Shown here piece by piece: positions 1-8,231 of a stretch of DNA of 15,496 nt (positions within the stretch are counted from its first letter, which is position 1; every line of letters begins with the position of its first letter). The notes beneath the pieces are model-generated. The model ran no database searches. It was given only the letters and a program-made list of their open reading frames with translations, and was not told the origin of the DNA. Made by a program: the position numbers and the translations under genes. Source of the stretch: Candidatus Sodaliphilus limicaballi (GTDB lineage Bacteria > Bacteroidota > Bacteroidia > Bacteroidales > Muribaculaceae); contig JAGHSP010000146.1 in assembly GCA_018065815.1 (NCBI GenBank), forward strand, positions 1 through 15,496. Reading direction: 5' to 3'.

Positions 1-87
1 CTTTACACTTGTAAATAGTTAATTTAACAAAATTTTATTGACATAAACGATAACTAACATTTTTAACGCTTAAATAATTCAAGATTT

Positions 88-1545
88 ATGACAATTAAAG
101 ACCTTCAACCGGCACTCGTCTGGAACATCTTTGACCAGATCACAAAAGTGCCCCGTCCTTCAAAGAAAGAGGCGAAAATTCGTGAGTGGCTAATCGGCTT
201 TGCACAGGAGCATAATCTTGAGCACAAAGTTGACGCAATCGGTAATGTGGCTATGTTCCGTCCTGCCGCTCCCGGCAAGGAGAATGTAAAGGGCATTATC
301 CTGCAAGCTCACATGGACATGGTGTGCGAGAAGAACAAAGATTCTAAGCACGACTTTGACAACGACCCCATCGAGACTATCATTGATGGCGAATGGGTGT
401 GCGCTAACGGCACAACACTCGGTGCTGACGACGGCATGGGTATGGCTATCGCACTTGCAGTCCTCACCGACCCTGCTATCGTAGCTGGTCCCATCGAAGG
501 TTTCTTTACTGTTGACGAAGAAACTGGCCTCACTGGTGCAAGCAATGTGGGTGAAGGCATGCTCAAAGGCGACTACCTGCTCAACCTCGACAGCGAGGAC
601 GACGGCATCATCACTATGAGCTGCGCCGGTGGTATCGACACTCTTGCAACATTTGATTACAAGCCCCTTGCAGCTCCCGAGGACCTGGTTTACTTTGAGA
701 TCAAGCTTTCAGGCATGAATGGTGGTCACAGCGGCACCGACATCAATACTGAACGCGCTTGCGCGACTCGCCTCATTGCCCGTCTGCTTTGGGACCTGCG
801 CAGCAGCGTAGAGTATGAGCTGGCACATGTTGATGCAGGTAACCTGCGCAATGCAATCGCACGCGATGCCGAGGCTGTGATTGGCGTTAAGGACTTCGAC
901 AAGGAAAAACTGTCGGTTGCTTTCAACACTTTCGTTGCTACTGTTAAGGAAGAATTCAAGAACAGCGAGCCCAACTTGTTTGGCACTATCGAGAGCGTTG
1001 ACGCTCCCGCCAAGGTAATTGCACGTGAAGATGCTGAACGCATCATCAACACCGTATATGCAGCTCCTCACGGTGTGCTTTCAGTGAGCCTCGAACTTGA
1101 AGGACTTACCGAGACTTCAACCAACCTCTCAAGCATCAAGATGAAGGAAGAAGGCGTTATTGAGGTTGTCACTTCACAACGCAGTGCAGTTGAGAGCCGC
1201 AAATATGACGCTTGCCATCGCGTTGAGACTGTATTCAAACTGGGTGGCGGCAAGGTGCGCCACAGCGACGGCTACCAGGGATGGGCTCCCAACAAGAACA
1301 GCAAGATCCTCAAAACTGCTGTGAAGGTGTGGTCCGACCTCTATGGCGTAGAGCCCAAGGTTGAAGCAATTCACGCTGGTCTTGAGTGTGGTTTGTTCCT
1401 GAAGGCGCTTCCCACCCTTGACATGATCTCTTATGGACCCACATTGCTGGGTGTGCACTCTCCTAGCGAGCGTTGCCACATCCCCGCAGTGCAGAAGTCT
1501 TGGGACTTCACTCTGGGCATCATCGAGGCAGTGACTAAAGAATAA
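88..1545 (+). CDS. pepD: Aminoacyl-histidine dipeptidase (PepD, M20 family)
   Basis: This is a cytosolic zinc dipeptidase that cleaves Xaa-His and other dipeptides for amino-acid recovery. The 485 residues match the usual PepD length. The metal-centre motifs are all visible: H75 and D77 in QAHMDMV, D114 in LGADDGMG, E144-E145 in TVDEETG, D168 in LNLDSED, and H457 in GVHSPSE. By family knowledge H75, D114, E145, D168 and H457 bind the two metals, while D77 and E144 act in catalysis. A lid/dimerisation domain containing GGHSGTDI (H214) is inserted between about residues 190 and 390. There is no signal peptide. The ATG at 88 is the first plausible start and matches the family N-terminus. The leader is AT-rich without a Shine-Dalgarno sequence, which is normal in Bacteroidota. 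A hairpin terminator follows, so it is probably monocistronic. No inactivating change is seen. Confidence 0.95.
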   Translation: MTIKDLQPALVWNIFDQITKVPRPSKKEAKIREWLIGFAQEHNLEHKVDAIGNVAMFRPAAPGKENVKGIILQAHMDMVCEKNKDSKHDFDNDPIETIIDGEWVCANGTTLGADDGMGMAIALAVLTDPAIVAGPIEGFFTVDEETGLTGASNVGEGMLKGDYLLNLDSEDDGIITMSCAGGIDTLATFDYKPLAAPEDLVYFEIKLSGMNGGHSGTDINTERACATRLIARLLWDLRSSVEYELAHVDAGNLRNAIARDAEAVIGVKDFDKEKLSVAFNTFVATVKEEFKNSEPNLFGTIESVDAPAKVIAREDAERIINTVYAAPHGVLSVSLELEGLTETSTNLSSIKMKEEGVIEVVTSQRSAVESRKYDACHRVETVFKLGGGKVRHSDGYQGWAPNKNSKILKTAVKVWSDLYGVEPKVEAIHAGLECGLFLKALPTLDMISYGPTLLGVHSPSERCHIPAVQKSWDFTLGIIEAVTKE

Positions 1546-1559
1546 GTAACATCTTAGAT

Positions 1560-1600
1560 AATAGGCGGGATTTCATTTATGGACTCCCGTCTATTTCTAT
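1560..1600 (+). terminator. Rho-independent terminator after pepD
   Basis: An 11-bp stem joins 1560-1570 (AATAGGCGGGA) to 1585-1595, with one G-T wobble and a 14-base loop. It is followed by a T-rich stretch. It begins 14 bases after the pepD stop and separates pepD from the next transcription unit. Confidence 0.75.
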
Positions 1601-1631
1601 ATGGTGGATAATAGTATTTCTCTCACGCAAT

Positions 1632-1648
1632 TTGGCACAGTTTTTGCA
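1632..1648 (+). promoter_or_regulatory. Sigma-54 (RpoN) -24/-12 promoter
   Basis: TTGGCAC at 1632-1638 is followed by five bases and then TTGCA at 1644-1648. This fits the sigma-54 consensus TGGCAC-N5-TTGCW, with exactly 10 bases between the invariant GG (1634-1635) and GC (1646-1647). The expected transcription start is near 1659, about 16 bases before the ATG of the TPR gene. Activation would need an AAA+ enhancer-binding protein. None is encoded here, and the short gap back to pepD leaves any upstream activator site within or just after pepD. Confidence 0.7.
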
Positions 1649-1674
1649 AAGATGCAATAAAACAGTTGATAATA

Positions 1675-3876
1675 ATGGATTATAGAGAAGCAATAAAACT
1701 AAAAGACAAGATACACGGGTTGCTCGAGCAGTCGCGCATCAATGACGCACTGAACGAAACCTTGGATTTGATTGACGGCACTGGCGCAACCTTGCTTAAG
1801 GAAGAAGTGGAAAAACTGAAGATGTCTTACAAATTCATGCTTCAGTATCTCTCGCGCGGTATCCTGGATCCGCAACGCGACACAGTGTTGCTTCACATCA
1901 TCGAATCTCTATATTCAATTACCGACCGCTGCATTGTCTTGCATCAAGAAAACGACTCTCCGTTGCTGTTCCACACCCGGCGGCGCGAACTCAATGGAAC
2001 ACCTCTTTCCCTTGTAATACAGCAATGGAAACAATGCGTGCACAAGTATGATTTGTTGCAGTCGGTCCCCGATGAGCAGCAATACAAAGAGGCTATAAGG
2101 CTGCAACTGCGTGAATGCGAGCAATGTGAGACGAAATTGTTCAACAAACTGTGGAGTTCGTTCTCGATCAGCCTTGATGACGTAGCATTGCTGAAAGAAT
2201 TGGTCAATGACAACTCTACTCCTATTCATTTGAAATGCCTTGTTTTATCTGGTTTGTTTTTGGGATTGATGACGGTGTATGATGAAAACAAGGTTGATGT
2301 TTTGGCTCAAACTTATGTTTTGAACGATAATTCCGAAGTCCAGATAAGGGCTCTGATTTATCTTGTTCTCTCATTATATATATATAACAATCGAGTGCGC
2401 AAGTCGCATGCCATACGCCAGCACGTTGCCCAGGTTGCCGACATGCCACTGTTTTCACGAGACCTCGCCACACTGCAATTCTTGCTCGCCAGGTCACGCA
2501 ACACCGAGAATATCACCCGCCGCGTGCGCGACGACCTCATGCCGGGATTGATGAACATGTCGCCCGACCTATTGCGGAAAATCAAAGACAAGAACTCTCC
2601 CATCGACATGTCAGACCTCGAGGCAAACCCCGAATGGCAAGACATGCTCGAGAACAAGGGATTGCAGAAAAAAATGGAAGAATTCAACGAAATGCAGATG
2701 GCTGGAAACGATGTGTTTATCTCCACTTTCTCGCATCTCAAGTCTTTCCCGTTCTTCAAGACGATGTCTAACTGGTTCTTGCCCTTCCACAGTAACCACT
2801 CTACCGTGCAAGAAACCTTTGCAGGCAGCGCACTTGCCGATATCATCAGCGAAGCTCCGTTGTGCAACAGCGACCGCTACTCATTCTGCTTGTCTATGGC
2901 ATCGATACCCGAGAGCCAACGGCAGATGATGGTGAATCAAGTGCAAGCACAGTATCACGACCTGAAAGAAATGAAAAGCACCGAGTTGCCCGATACCGAG
3001 AAACAACGTGAATACATAGCCAACTTGCACCTTCAGGATCTATACAGGTTTTTCAAGCTCTTCTCTCGACGCAGGGAATTCGCCCCGATCTTTGACCAAG
3101 ATATGGACATCACCAAGACCGAGGTACTCAACCCCTATGCCAGCAAGGAATCAACAATTTCGATAATAGCCGAATTCTACTTCAACAACAAGTTCTATGA
3201 TGATGCTATTCATCACTATATGTTGACATTAGAAGGCAACAGCAATGTTGATCCGCATGTATTCCAGAAACTCGGATTCTGCCACGAGAACCTAGGCAAC
3301 ACCACCGAGGCATTGCGATACTACAAGAGATACCTGCTCGCTCACGATGATGACGTGTGGACTTTAAAACACATGGCTGCTTGTTACCGTGCCACAAACC
3401 GATACGTCAAAGCCATTGAGTGCTACAAGAAAGTGGAACAACTGCAACCCGATGCCGTGTCCACCGTATTAAGCATAGGCAACTGCTTGCTTGAATTGGG
3501 AAGCGTTGACGAGGCCTTGAAATACTACTATAAAGCCGATTTCATGAACGGAGCCAAACACCGCGCATGGCGTCCCATAGCATGGTGCTCTTTTATCACA
3601 GGCAACGACGAGCGTGCATTGAACTATTATGAGAAAATAATCAATGAGGATAAGGCTTCGGCACAGGACTACATGAACCGAGCTCATGTGCTGCTGTGCA
3701 GCAAACACATCCCCGAGGCTTTTGACAACTATAACAAGTCGCTTGAAATGGAAAGCAACAAGCAAGACTTCCGCGATGCCTTTTTCAATGACGCTAAACA
3801 CCTTCATGACCGAGGTGTGAGCGATGATGACATGGCACTGATTGTAGATGCTCTGCTAAATAAAGAAACTATTTAA
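1675..3876 (+). CDS. Large TPR-repeat protein of unknown function
   Basis: I do not recognise a specific function. The 733-residue protein has no signal peptide or membrane segment, so it is probably cytosolic. The C-terminal third (about residues 490-695) holds roughly six tetratricopeptide repeats. Examples are the units around EALRYYKRYL, KAIECYKKVEQLQP, EALKYYYKAD and ALNYYEKIINED. These should form a superhelical protein-binding surface. Residues 1-480 are mainly predicted helix and match no domain I can name; a charged stretch around 300-345 contains acidic and lysine-rich helices. The ATG at 1675 is chosen over an in-frame TTG at 1666 because ATG is standard and sits about 16 bases below the sigma-54 start. 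The M3 peptidase gene begins 27 bases downstream, so the two are probably co-transcribed. Codons at about 2215-2395 are noticeably richer in A/T than the rest. Confidence 0.85.
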   Translation: MDYREAIKLKDKIHGLLEQSRINDALNETLDLIDGTGATLLKEEVEKLKMSYKFMLQYLSRGILDPQRDTVLLHIIESLYSITDRCIVLHQENDSPLLFHTRRRELNGTPLSLVIQQWKQCVHKYDLLQSVPDEQQYKEAIRLQLRECEQCETKLFNKLWSSFSISLDDVALLKELVNDNSTPIHLKCLVLSGLFLGLMTVYDENKVDVLAQTYVLNDNSEVQIRALIYLVLSLYIYNNRVRKSHAIRQHVAQVADMPLFSRDLATLQFLLARSRNTENITRRVRDDLMPGLMNMSPDLLRKIKDKNSPIDMSDLEANPEWQDMLENKGLQKKMEEFNEMQMAGNDVFISTFSHLKSFPFFKTMSNWFLPFHSNHSTVQETFAGSALADIISEAPLCNSDRYSFCLSMASIPESQRQMMVNQVQAQYHDLKEMKSTELPDTEKQREYIANLHLQDLYRFFKLFSRRREFAPIFDQDMDITKTEVLNPYASKESTISIIAEFYFNNKFYDDAIHHYMLTLEGNSNVDPHVFQKLGFCHENLGNTTEALRYYKRYLLAHDDDVWTLKHMAACYRATNRYVKAIECYKKVEQLQPDAVSTVLSIGNCLLELGSVDEALKYYYKADFMNGAKHRAWRPIAWCSFITGNDERALNYYEKIINEDKASAQDYMNRAHVLLCSKHIPEAFDNYNKSLEMESNKQDFRDAFFNDAKHLHDRGVSDDDMALIVDALLNKETI

Positions 3877-3903
3877 ACTATATAATATAAAACTTTGGTT
3901 TTC

Positions 3904-5943
3904 ATGGAAAATATATTTTTCAGCAACCTGTATTTGGAGAATGGTCTAGTACCTTTCGACAAAATCACTATCGACCAGTATGAACCAGCAATACTGCAAG
4001 CAATCAAAGAGCATGATCAGGAGATAGAGGATATAACAAATAACACATCGATGCCCGATTTCGATAACACAATCGTTGCACTTGAACGCTCTGGCAGCAA
4101 ACTGTCACAAGTGCTAGGCATTTTCTACCCCATGCTATCGGCATGTGCCGACGAGCAGATGATGACGCTGGCCGACAAGATGGCACCCATCCTGTCAGAG
4201 CACAGCAACAACATCACGCTAAACCCTCAATTGTGGAACCGCGTAAAGGCTGTGTATCAATCACCTGTGAGAGAGACCCTTGACACCGAAGATGCCCGAT
4301 TGTTGCAGTTGACCTATGATTCCTTCGTTCGCAGCGGGGCCGACCTCGCCGGAGACGCGAGAACCACTTACAGGGAATTAACAAGAAAACTCACTGAACT
4401 CACTCTCAAATTTGAGCAAAACCTGCTTAAAGCCACACATGAATACCAATTATGGCTCGGTGACGACGACGTGGAAGGATTGCCCGAGAGCGCGCTTGAA
4501 GCAGCTGTGGCCGATGCCAAGGCCCACGGCAGCAAGGACAAATACCTCATCACATTGCAGGCACCCAGTTACATGGCATTCATGAAATATTCGTCAAGAC
4601 GCGACCTGCGGGAAACTCTTTACAAGGCCTACAACAGCCGCTGCATGGCAGGACAATATGACAATAGCGACATATACAAGGAAATTGCTAATATCAGATT
4701 GAAGATTGCCAACTTGCTAGGATACAAATCGTTTGCCGACTACAAGTTAAAGAAAACAATGGCACAATGTCCCGGCAACGTTTACAGCATGCTCAACCAG
4801 TTGAAGGATGCCTATCGTCCGGCACAATTAACTGAACTGAAAAGACTAAAAGACTTTGCAGGAAAACTCGAAGGCCATGAAATGGAAATCATGCCATGGG
4901 ACTATGCTTACTACTCCAACAAGGAAAAAGAATCACTCTTTGACATCAGTGACGAACTGCTTCGTCCTTACTTCGAGTTGAGCAATGTCACAGCAGGAGT
5001 CTTCGGTCTTGCAACAAAACTCTACGGCCTGCAATTTACTGAAAATAAGAATGCGCAGGTGTTTAACCCTGAAGTAAAGGTTTATGACGTTACCGACGAG
5101 CATGGCAATGCTGTGGGAACACTTTATACCGACTTTTTCCCCCGTGCCACCAAGCAAGGCGGGGCATGGATGACCAATTTCCGCGAGCAGTCATTTGATG
5201 AGTCAGGAACTAATATCAGGCCGCTTGTAACCCTCACGATGAACTTTACTCGCCCCACCGAGACCAAACCGTCGTTGCTCACTCACCGCGAGGTGGAAAC
5301 ATTTTTGCACGAATTCGGCCATGGACTGCATAGCCTGCTCTCCCAGTGCAAATACGAGTCAACATCTGGTACCAACGTGTACCGCGACTTTGTAGAGATG
5401 CCGTCTCAATTCAACGAGAATTACATGCGCGAACGTGAATTCCTGGATAGTTTCGCACGCCATTATGTCACAGGCGAGAATATTCCCCAGGAAATTATTG
5501 ACAAAATCATAGCCTCGTCGCAGTATGGTGCTGGCTATGCCTGCATGCGACAACTGGGATTTGGATTCCTCGACATGGCGTGGCACACCATTTCATCTCC
5601 ATTAGATGGCGACGTCGTGGAGTTTGAAAACGAAGCACTTAATGAAGTTAAAGTCTTTAACGCAGTCGATGGCTGTCAGATTTCACCGCAGTTTGCACAC
5701 ATCTTCGCCGGAGGTTATGCCGCAGGTTACTATGGTTACAAGTGGGCCGAAGTGCTTGACGCTGATGCTTTCGCCAAGTTCAAAGAAGACGGAATTTTCA
5801 ACAAGGAAACAGCAAAATCACTTCTCGACAACGTGTTGTCAAGGGGCGGAACCGAGTTGCCCATGGAACTGTATAAGAGATTTAGAGGACGTGAACCTCG
5901 CATCGATGCACTTCTGGCACGAGATGGCATAGCAATAAACTGA
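3904..5943 (+). CDS. dcp: M3-family peptidyl-dipeptidase (Dcp/oligopeptidase type)
   Basis: This is a zinc metallopeptidase that, by family, removes C-terminal dipeptides from oligopeptides. The product is 679 residues from ATG 3904, against about 680 for E. coli Dcp and OpdA. The HEFGHGLH motif supplies zinc ligands H469 and H473 and catalytic E470. The third ligand is E498 in DFVEMPSQF. The family signature HIFAGGYAAGYYGYKWAEV lies near residues 599-617 and contributes substrate-binding tyrosines. An in-frame TTG at 3895 is rejected because the ATG fits the family start. No signal peptide or lipobox is visible, which suggests a cytosolic enzyme working on peptide breakdown, unlike secreted lipoprotein relatives in this phylum. 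It follows the TPR gene after 27 bases and is closed by a terminator. Dcp and oligopeptidase A are hard to separate by eye; the gene symbol rests on the overall look of the sequence. Confidence 0.9.
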   Translation: MENIFFSNLYLENGLVPFDKITIDQYEPAILQAIKEHDQEIEDITNNTSMPDFDNTIVALERSGSKLSQVLGIFYPMLSACADEQMMTLADKMAPILSEHSNNITLNPQLWNRVKAVYQSPVRETLDTEDARLLQLTYDSFVRSGADLAGDARTTYRELTRKLTELTLKFEQNLLKATHEYQLWLGDDDVEGLPESALEAAVADAKAHGSKDKYLITLQAPSYMAFMKYSSRRDLRETLYKAYNSRCMAGQYDNSDIYKEIANIRLKIANLLGYKSFADYKLKKTMAQCPGNVYSMLNQLKDAYRPAQLTELKRLKDFAGKLEGHEMEIMPWDYAYYSNKEKESLFDISDELLRPYFELSNVTAGVFGLATKLYGLQFTENKNAQVFNPEVKVYDVTDEHGNAVGTLYTDFFPRATKQGGAWMTNFREQSFDESGTNIRPLVTLTMNFTRPTETKPSLLTHREVETFLHEFGHGLHSLLSQCKYESTSGTNVYRDFVEMPSQFNENYMREREFLDSFARHYVTGENIPQEIIDKIIASSQYGAGYACMRQLGFGFLDMAWHTISSPLDGDVVEFENEALNEVKVFNAVDGCQISPQFAHIFAGGYAAGYYGYKWAEVLDADAFAKFKEDGIFNKETAKSLLDNVLSRGGTELPMELYKRFRGREPRIDALLARDGIAIN

Positions 5944-5967
5944 CCACATTCAAAAAAATAATCATTA

Positions 5968-6004
5968 AAAAGGGCAATATTTTATGTTGTCCTTTTCTTT
6001 TTAT
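5968..6004 (+). terminator. Rho-independent terminator after the M3 peptidase gene
   Basis: A 10-bp stem joins 5968-5977 (AAAAGGGCAA) to 5987-5996, with one G-T wobble and a 9-base loop. A run of T follows (5997-6002 region). It lies 24 bases beyond the stop codon and ends the TPR/M3 unit. Confidence 0.8.
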
Positions 6005-6018
6005 CTGAAAATTTTCAT

Positions 6019-6026
6019 TAAATTTG
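6019..6026 (+). promoter_or_regulatory. Candidate Bacteroidota -7 box (TAnnTTTG)
   Basis: TAAATTTG matches the Bacteroidota housekeeping -7 consensus exactly. A start near 6033 would give a leader of about 80 bases ahead of the dCMP deaminase gene. I see no convincing TTTG-type -33 element at the usual 19-21 base spacing, so this is tentative. Confidence 0.35.
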
Positions 6027-6039
6027 TACCTGATTTTGC

Positions 6040-6051
6040 ACATCTAGATGT
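6040..6051. promoter_or_regulatory. 12-base perfect palindrome in the leader of the dCMP deaminase operon
   Basis: ACATCTAGATGT reads the same on both strands and lies 14 bases after the TAAATTTG box, close to the expected transcription start. Position and symmetry suggest an operator for a dimeric regulator, but no regulator gene is nearby and the site could be chance. A weaker symmetric sequence (ACACTTTAAATGTGT) sits at 6059-6073. Confidence 0.3.
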
Positions 6052-6113
6052 TTTTGCCACACTTTAAATGTGTAAATCGTTAAAACTTAACAAATTGCAC
6101 ATATATAATAACA

Positions 6114-6572
6114 ATGGATTCAACCGTCACTAAAAAAGATTTACTTGATTCTCGCTACCTGCGCATGGCTCAAATTTGGGCCGAGAATTCTTATTGCCAG
6201 CGACGACAAGTGGGAGCAATAATCGTAAAGGACAAGATGATCATCAGCGACGGTTATAATGGAACGCCTGTCGGCTTTGAAAATGTATGCGAGGACGAGA
6301 ACGACCACACCAAAGCCTATGTGTTGCATGCCGAGGCCAATGCCATAACCAAAGTGGCCCAAAGCAACAACAGCAGCTACGGCGCAACGCTTTATGTGAC
6401 CACTTCGCCTTGCATTGAATGCTCCAAGCTCATCATTCAATCTGGCATAAAGAGAGTCGTGTTCGGCGAGTATTATCGCATTACCGATGGCGTAGAACTC
6501 CTCAAGCGTGCAGGTATCGAGTGCATCCAACTCGAATGTGTTGATGGAAAATATATAAGAAAAGAGCTCTAA
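6114..6572 (+). CDS. dCMP deaminase family protein
   Basis: This is a zinc-dependent cytidine/deoxycytidylate deaminase that most likely converts dCMP to dUMP, the substrate of thymidylate synthase. The 152 residues cover one deaminase fold. The catalytic motif HAEANA places zinc ligand H72 and proton-shuttle E74, and PCIECSK gives zinc ligands C100 and C103. The segments CQRRQVGAIIVKD and SDGYNGTPVGF are typical of the dCMP deaminase/ComEB branch rather than free-nucleoside or tRNA deaminases. ATG 6114 fits the family N-terminus. It is the first gene of a tight operon: the S41 peptidase gene begins 6 bases after its stop. The co-transcribed folate enzyme two genes on supports a thymidylate role. 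ComEB-like relatives also exist, but the dCMP reaction is the usual assignment. Confidence 0.9.
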   Translation: MDSTVTKKDLLDSRYLRMAQIWAENSYCQRRQVGAIIVKDKMIISDGYNGTPVGFENVCEDENDHTKAYVLHAEANAITKVAQSNNSSYGATLYVTTSPCIECSKLIIQSGIKRVVFGEYYRITDGVELLKRAGIECIQLECVDGKYIRKEL

Positions 6573-6578
6573 TTAATA

Positions 6579-8231
6579 ATGTCCCAAGTATCTAACAATA
6601 CACACATGAATAACAAACAGACCACTCGCCCCGCTCTACTGTGGTTGCCCCTTGCAATGGCAATCTCAGCGGTGATTGGTATAATTATAGGCAGTCAATT
6701 TACAGGGGGCAAATACCCTATTGACAATGACAGGAAGATTAACACCATTTTGAATCTCATTTCCAACGAATATGTTGACACCGTTAATCTTAATGACCTT
6801 ATTGAGAGTTCTATTCCTCAAATCCTAGGCAATCTCGACCCTCATTCGGTTTACTTGCCCAAGGAAGACTTACAAGCTGCCAATGATGAGCTGAACGGCA
6901 GTTTCTGTGGCGTGGGAATTTCATTTTTCATCCTTAACGACACCATAAGCATCAGCGAAGTGATCCCTGGTGGTCCTTCGGAGAAGGTGGGAATACAGGC
7001 TGGCGACCGCATTGTCACCGTCAACGACTCTAATTTTGTGGGTCCAAAAATCAACAATGGTTTGGTAATGAAGACTCTTAGGGGCAAGAAGGACACTTCG
7101 GTAAAACTGGGAATCAAGCGTGGCAACGGCAGCAAGATACTTAATTTTACGGTTACTCGCGGCGATATACCCATTAACTCGGTCGATGCCGTTTACATGA
7201 TCGACCGCACAACAGGCTACCTCAAAGTCAACCAGTTTGGTCGCACCACTCACAGCGAGTTCATCACTGGCCTCAACTTGCTCAAGGAAGAAGGCGCCAA
7301 GCGTTACCTCATCGATTTGAGAGGAAACGGAGGCGGATATATGGAAATCGCCATTCGCATGGCTAATGAATTCCTGCATGAAAATCAGTTAATCCTTTTC
7401 ACCAAAGGTCGCGAGAAGAAACTTGACTCCGAGTTCTGGAGCGACAATGAGGGTCAGTTCCATGATGCCGAGGTTATCGTGCTTATGGACGAATACTCGG
7501 CCAGTGCCAGCGAGATCTTTGCAGGCGCGATGCAGGACAATGACCGAGGTCTCATTGTGGGACGGCGTTCATTTGGCAAGGGACTTGTCCAAACTCAAAT
7601 CGACCTCCCCGACCAGAGTGCAATCCGTCTCACCATTGCTCGTTACTATACGCCTTCGGGTCGCTGCATACAGAAGGACTACAAGCGCGGAGCGAACTAT
7701 GAGTTCGAGGTCTTCGACCGATACTCTAATGGCGAAATCTACAACCAAGACAGCATCAAAGTAGATAAGTCACAGATATTCAAGACCCTGCATGGACGCA
7801 CAGTTTATGGCGGCGGCGGTATTATTCCCGATGTGTTTGTTCCTCGCGACACTTCAGGCATCACAAGTTACTACATCGAGGTTGCCAATGCTGGGCTTAT
7901 CCAGAAGTTTGCCTTCAAGTATGTCGAAGTAAACCGTGCAGCGCTCAACAAAATGAAGGATTATAAGCAATTCTTGCGCATGGAGCCGTCGAGCGAGGCA
8001 TTGCTTAATGACTTTGTAACCTATGCAGCCCAAAATGGCGTGCCTGCTAGGTGGTATTATATCAACCAATCACGCGATGTAATCGTCACTCAGATTAAAG
8101 CCCTTGTGGCAAGAACGGTATTTGGCTCTGAAGCCTACTACTCTATTATCAATCGCGATGACAAGACAATTCAGGCGGCGCTCAAGGCATTCAATAAGCA
8201 CAAGGCGGCCTATCCCATCTCTGATAAATAA
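6579..8231 (+). CDS. Membrane-anchored S41 (C-terminal processing) peptidase
   Basis: This is a serine protease of the CtpA/Prc family that trims or degrades envelope proteins from their C-termini. Residues 20-38 form one hydrophobic segment, acting as an uncleaved anchor or signal sequence, so the enzyme should face the periplasm. A PDZ domain spans about 105-195 and includes the GVGISF carboxylate-binding loop. The S41 core follows, with DLRGNGGG at 247-253. The Ser/Lys dyad is S309 in EYSASASEI and K334 in RRSFGKG, with Q338 four residues on, matching the spacing in E. coli Prc. About 180 residues follow the catalytic core, a tail I regard as common in Bacteroidota members. The start is ATG 6579; an in-frame ATG at 6606 is also possible. 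The stop overlaps the next start by one base (TAATG), implying translational coupling. Confidence 0.93.
   Translation: MSQVSNNTHMNNKQTTRPALLWLPLAMAISAVIGIIIGSQFTGGKYPIDNDRKINTILNLISNEYVDTVNLNDLIESSIPQILGNLDPHSVYLPKEDLQAANDELNGSFCGVGISFFILNDTISISEVIPGGPSEKVGIQAGDRIVTVNDSNFVGPKINNGLVMKTLRGKKDTSVKLGIKRGNGSKILNFTVTRGDIPINSVDAVYMIDRTTGYLKVNQFGRTTHSEFITGLNLLKEEGAKRYLIDLRGNGGGYMEIAIRMANEFLHENQLILFTKGREKKLDSEFWSDNEGQFHDAEVIVLMDEYSASASEIFAGAMQDNDRGLIVGRRSFGKGLVQTQIDLPDQSAIRLTIARYYTPSGRCIQKDYKRGANYEFEVFDRYSNGEIYNQDSIKVDKSQIFKTLHGRTVYGGGGIIPDVFVPRDTSGITSYYIEVANAGLIQKFAFKYVEVNRAALNKMKDYKQFLRMEPSSEALLNDFVTYAAQNGVPARWYYINQSRDVIVTQIKALVARTVFGSEAYYSIINRDDKTIQAALKAFNKHKAAYPISDK

Noticed and set aside
709..1071. 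Minus-strand frames opposite pepD
   Set aside because: They overlap conserved pepD sequence, have no leader signals and show no recognisable domain.
1666..1674. TTG start for the TPR protein
   Set aside because: It would add only three residues; the ATG at 1675 is standard and better placed after the predicted transcription start.
2377..2389. (TA)n run as a phase-variation repeat
   Set aside because: It is short, inside an intact reading frame, and too AT-typical to call a contingency locus.
6023..6040. Possible second sigma-54 site ahead of the dCMP deaminase gene (TTGTAC followed by TTTTGC)
   Set aside because: It lacks the invariant GG and the spacing is off by one base.
6141..6530. 129-codon frame opposite the dCMP deaminase gene
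   Set aside because: It is antisense to catalytic motifs of a clear deaminase and has no family match.
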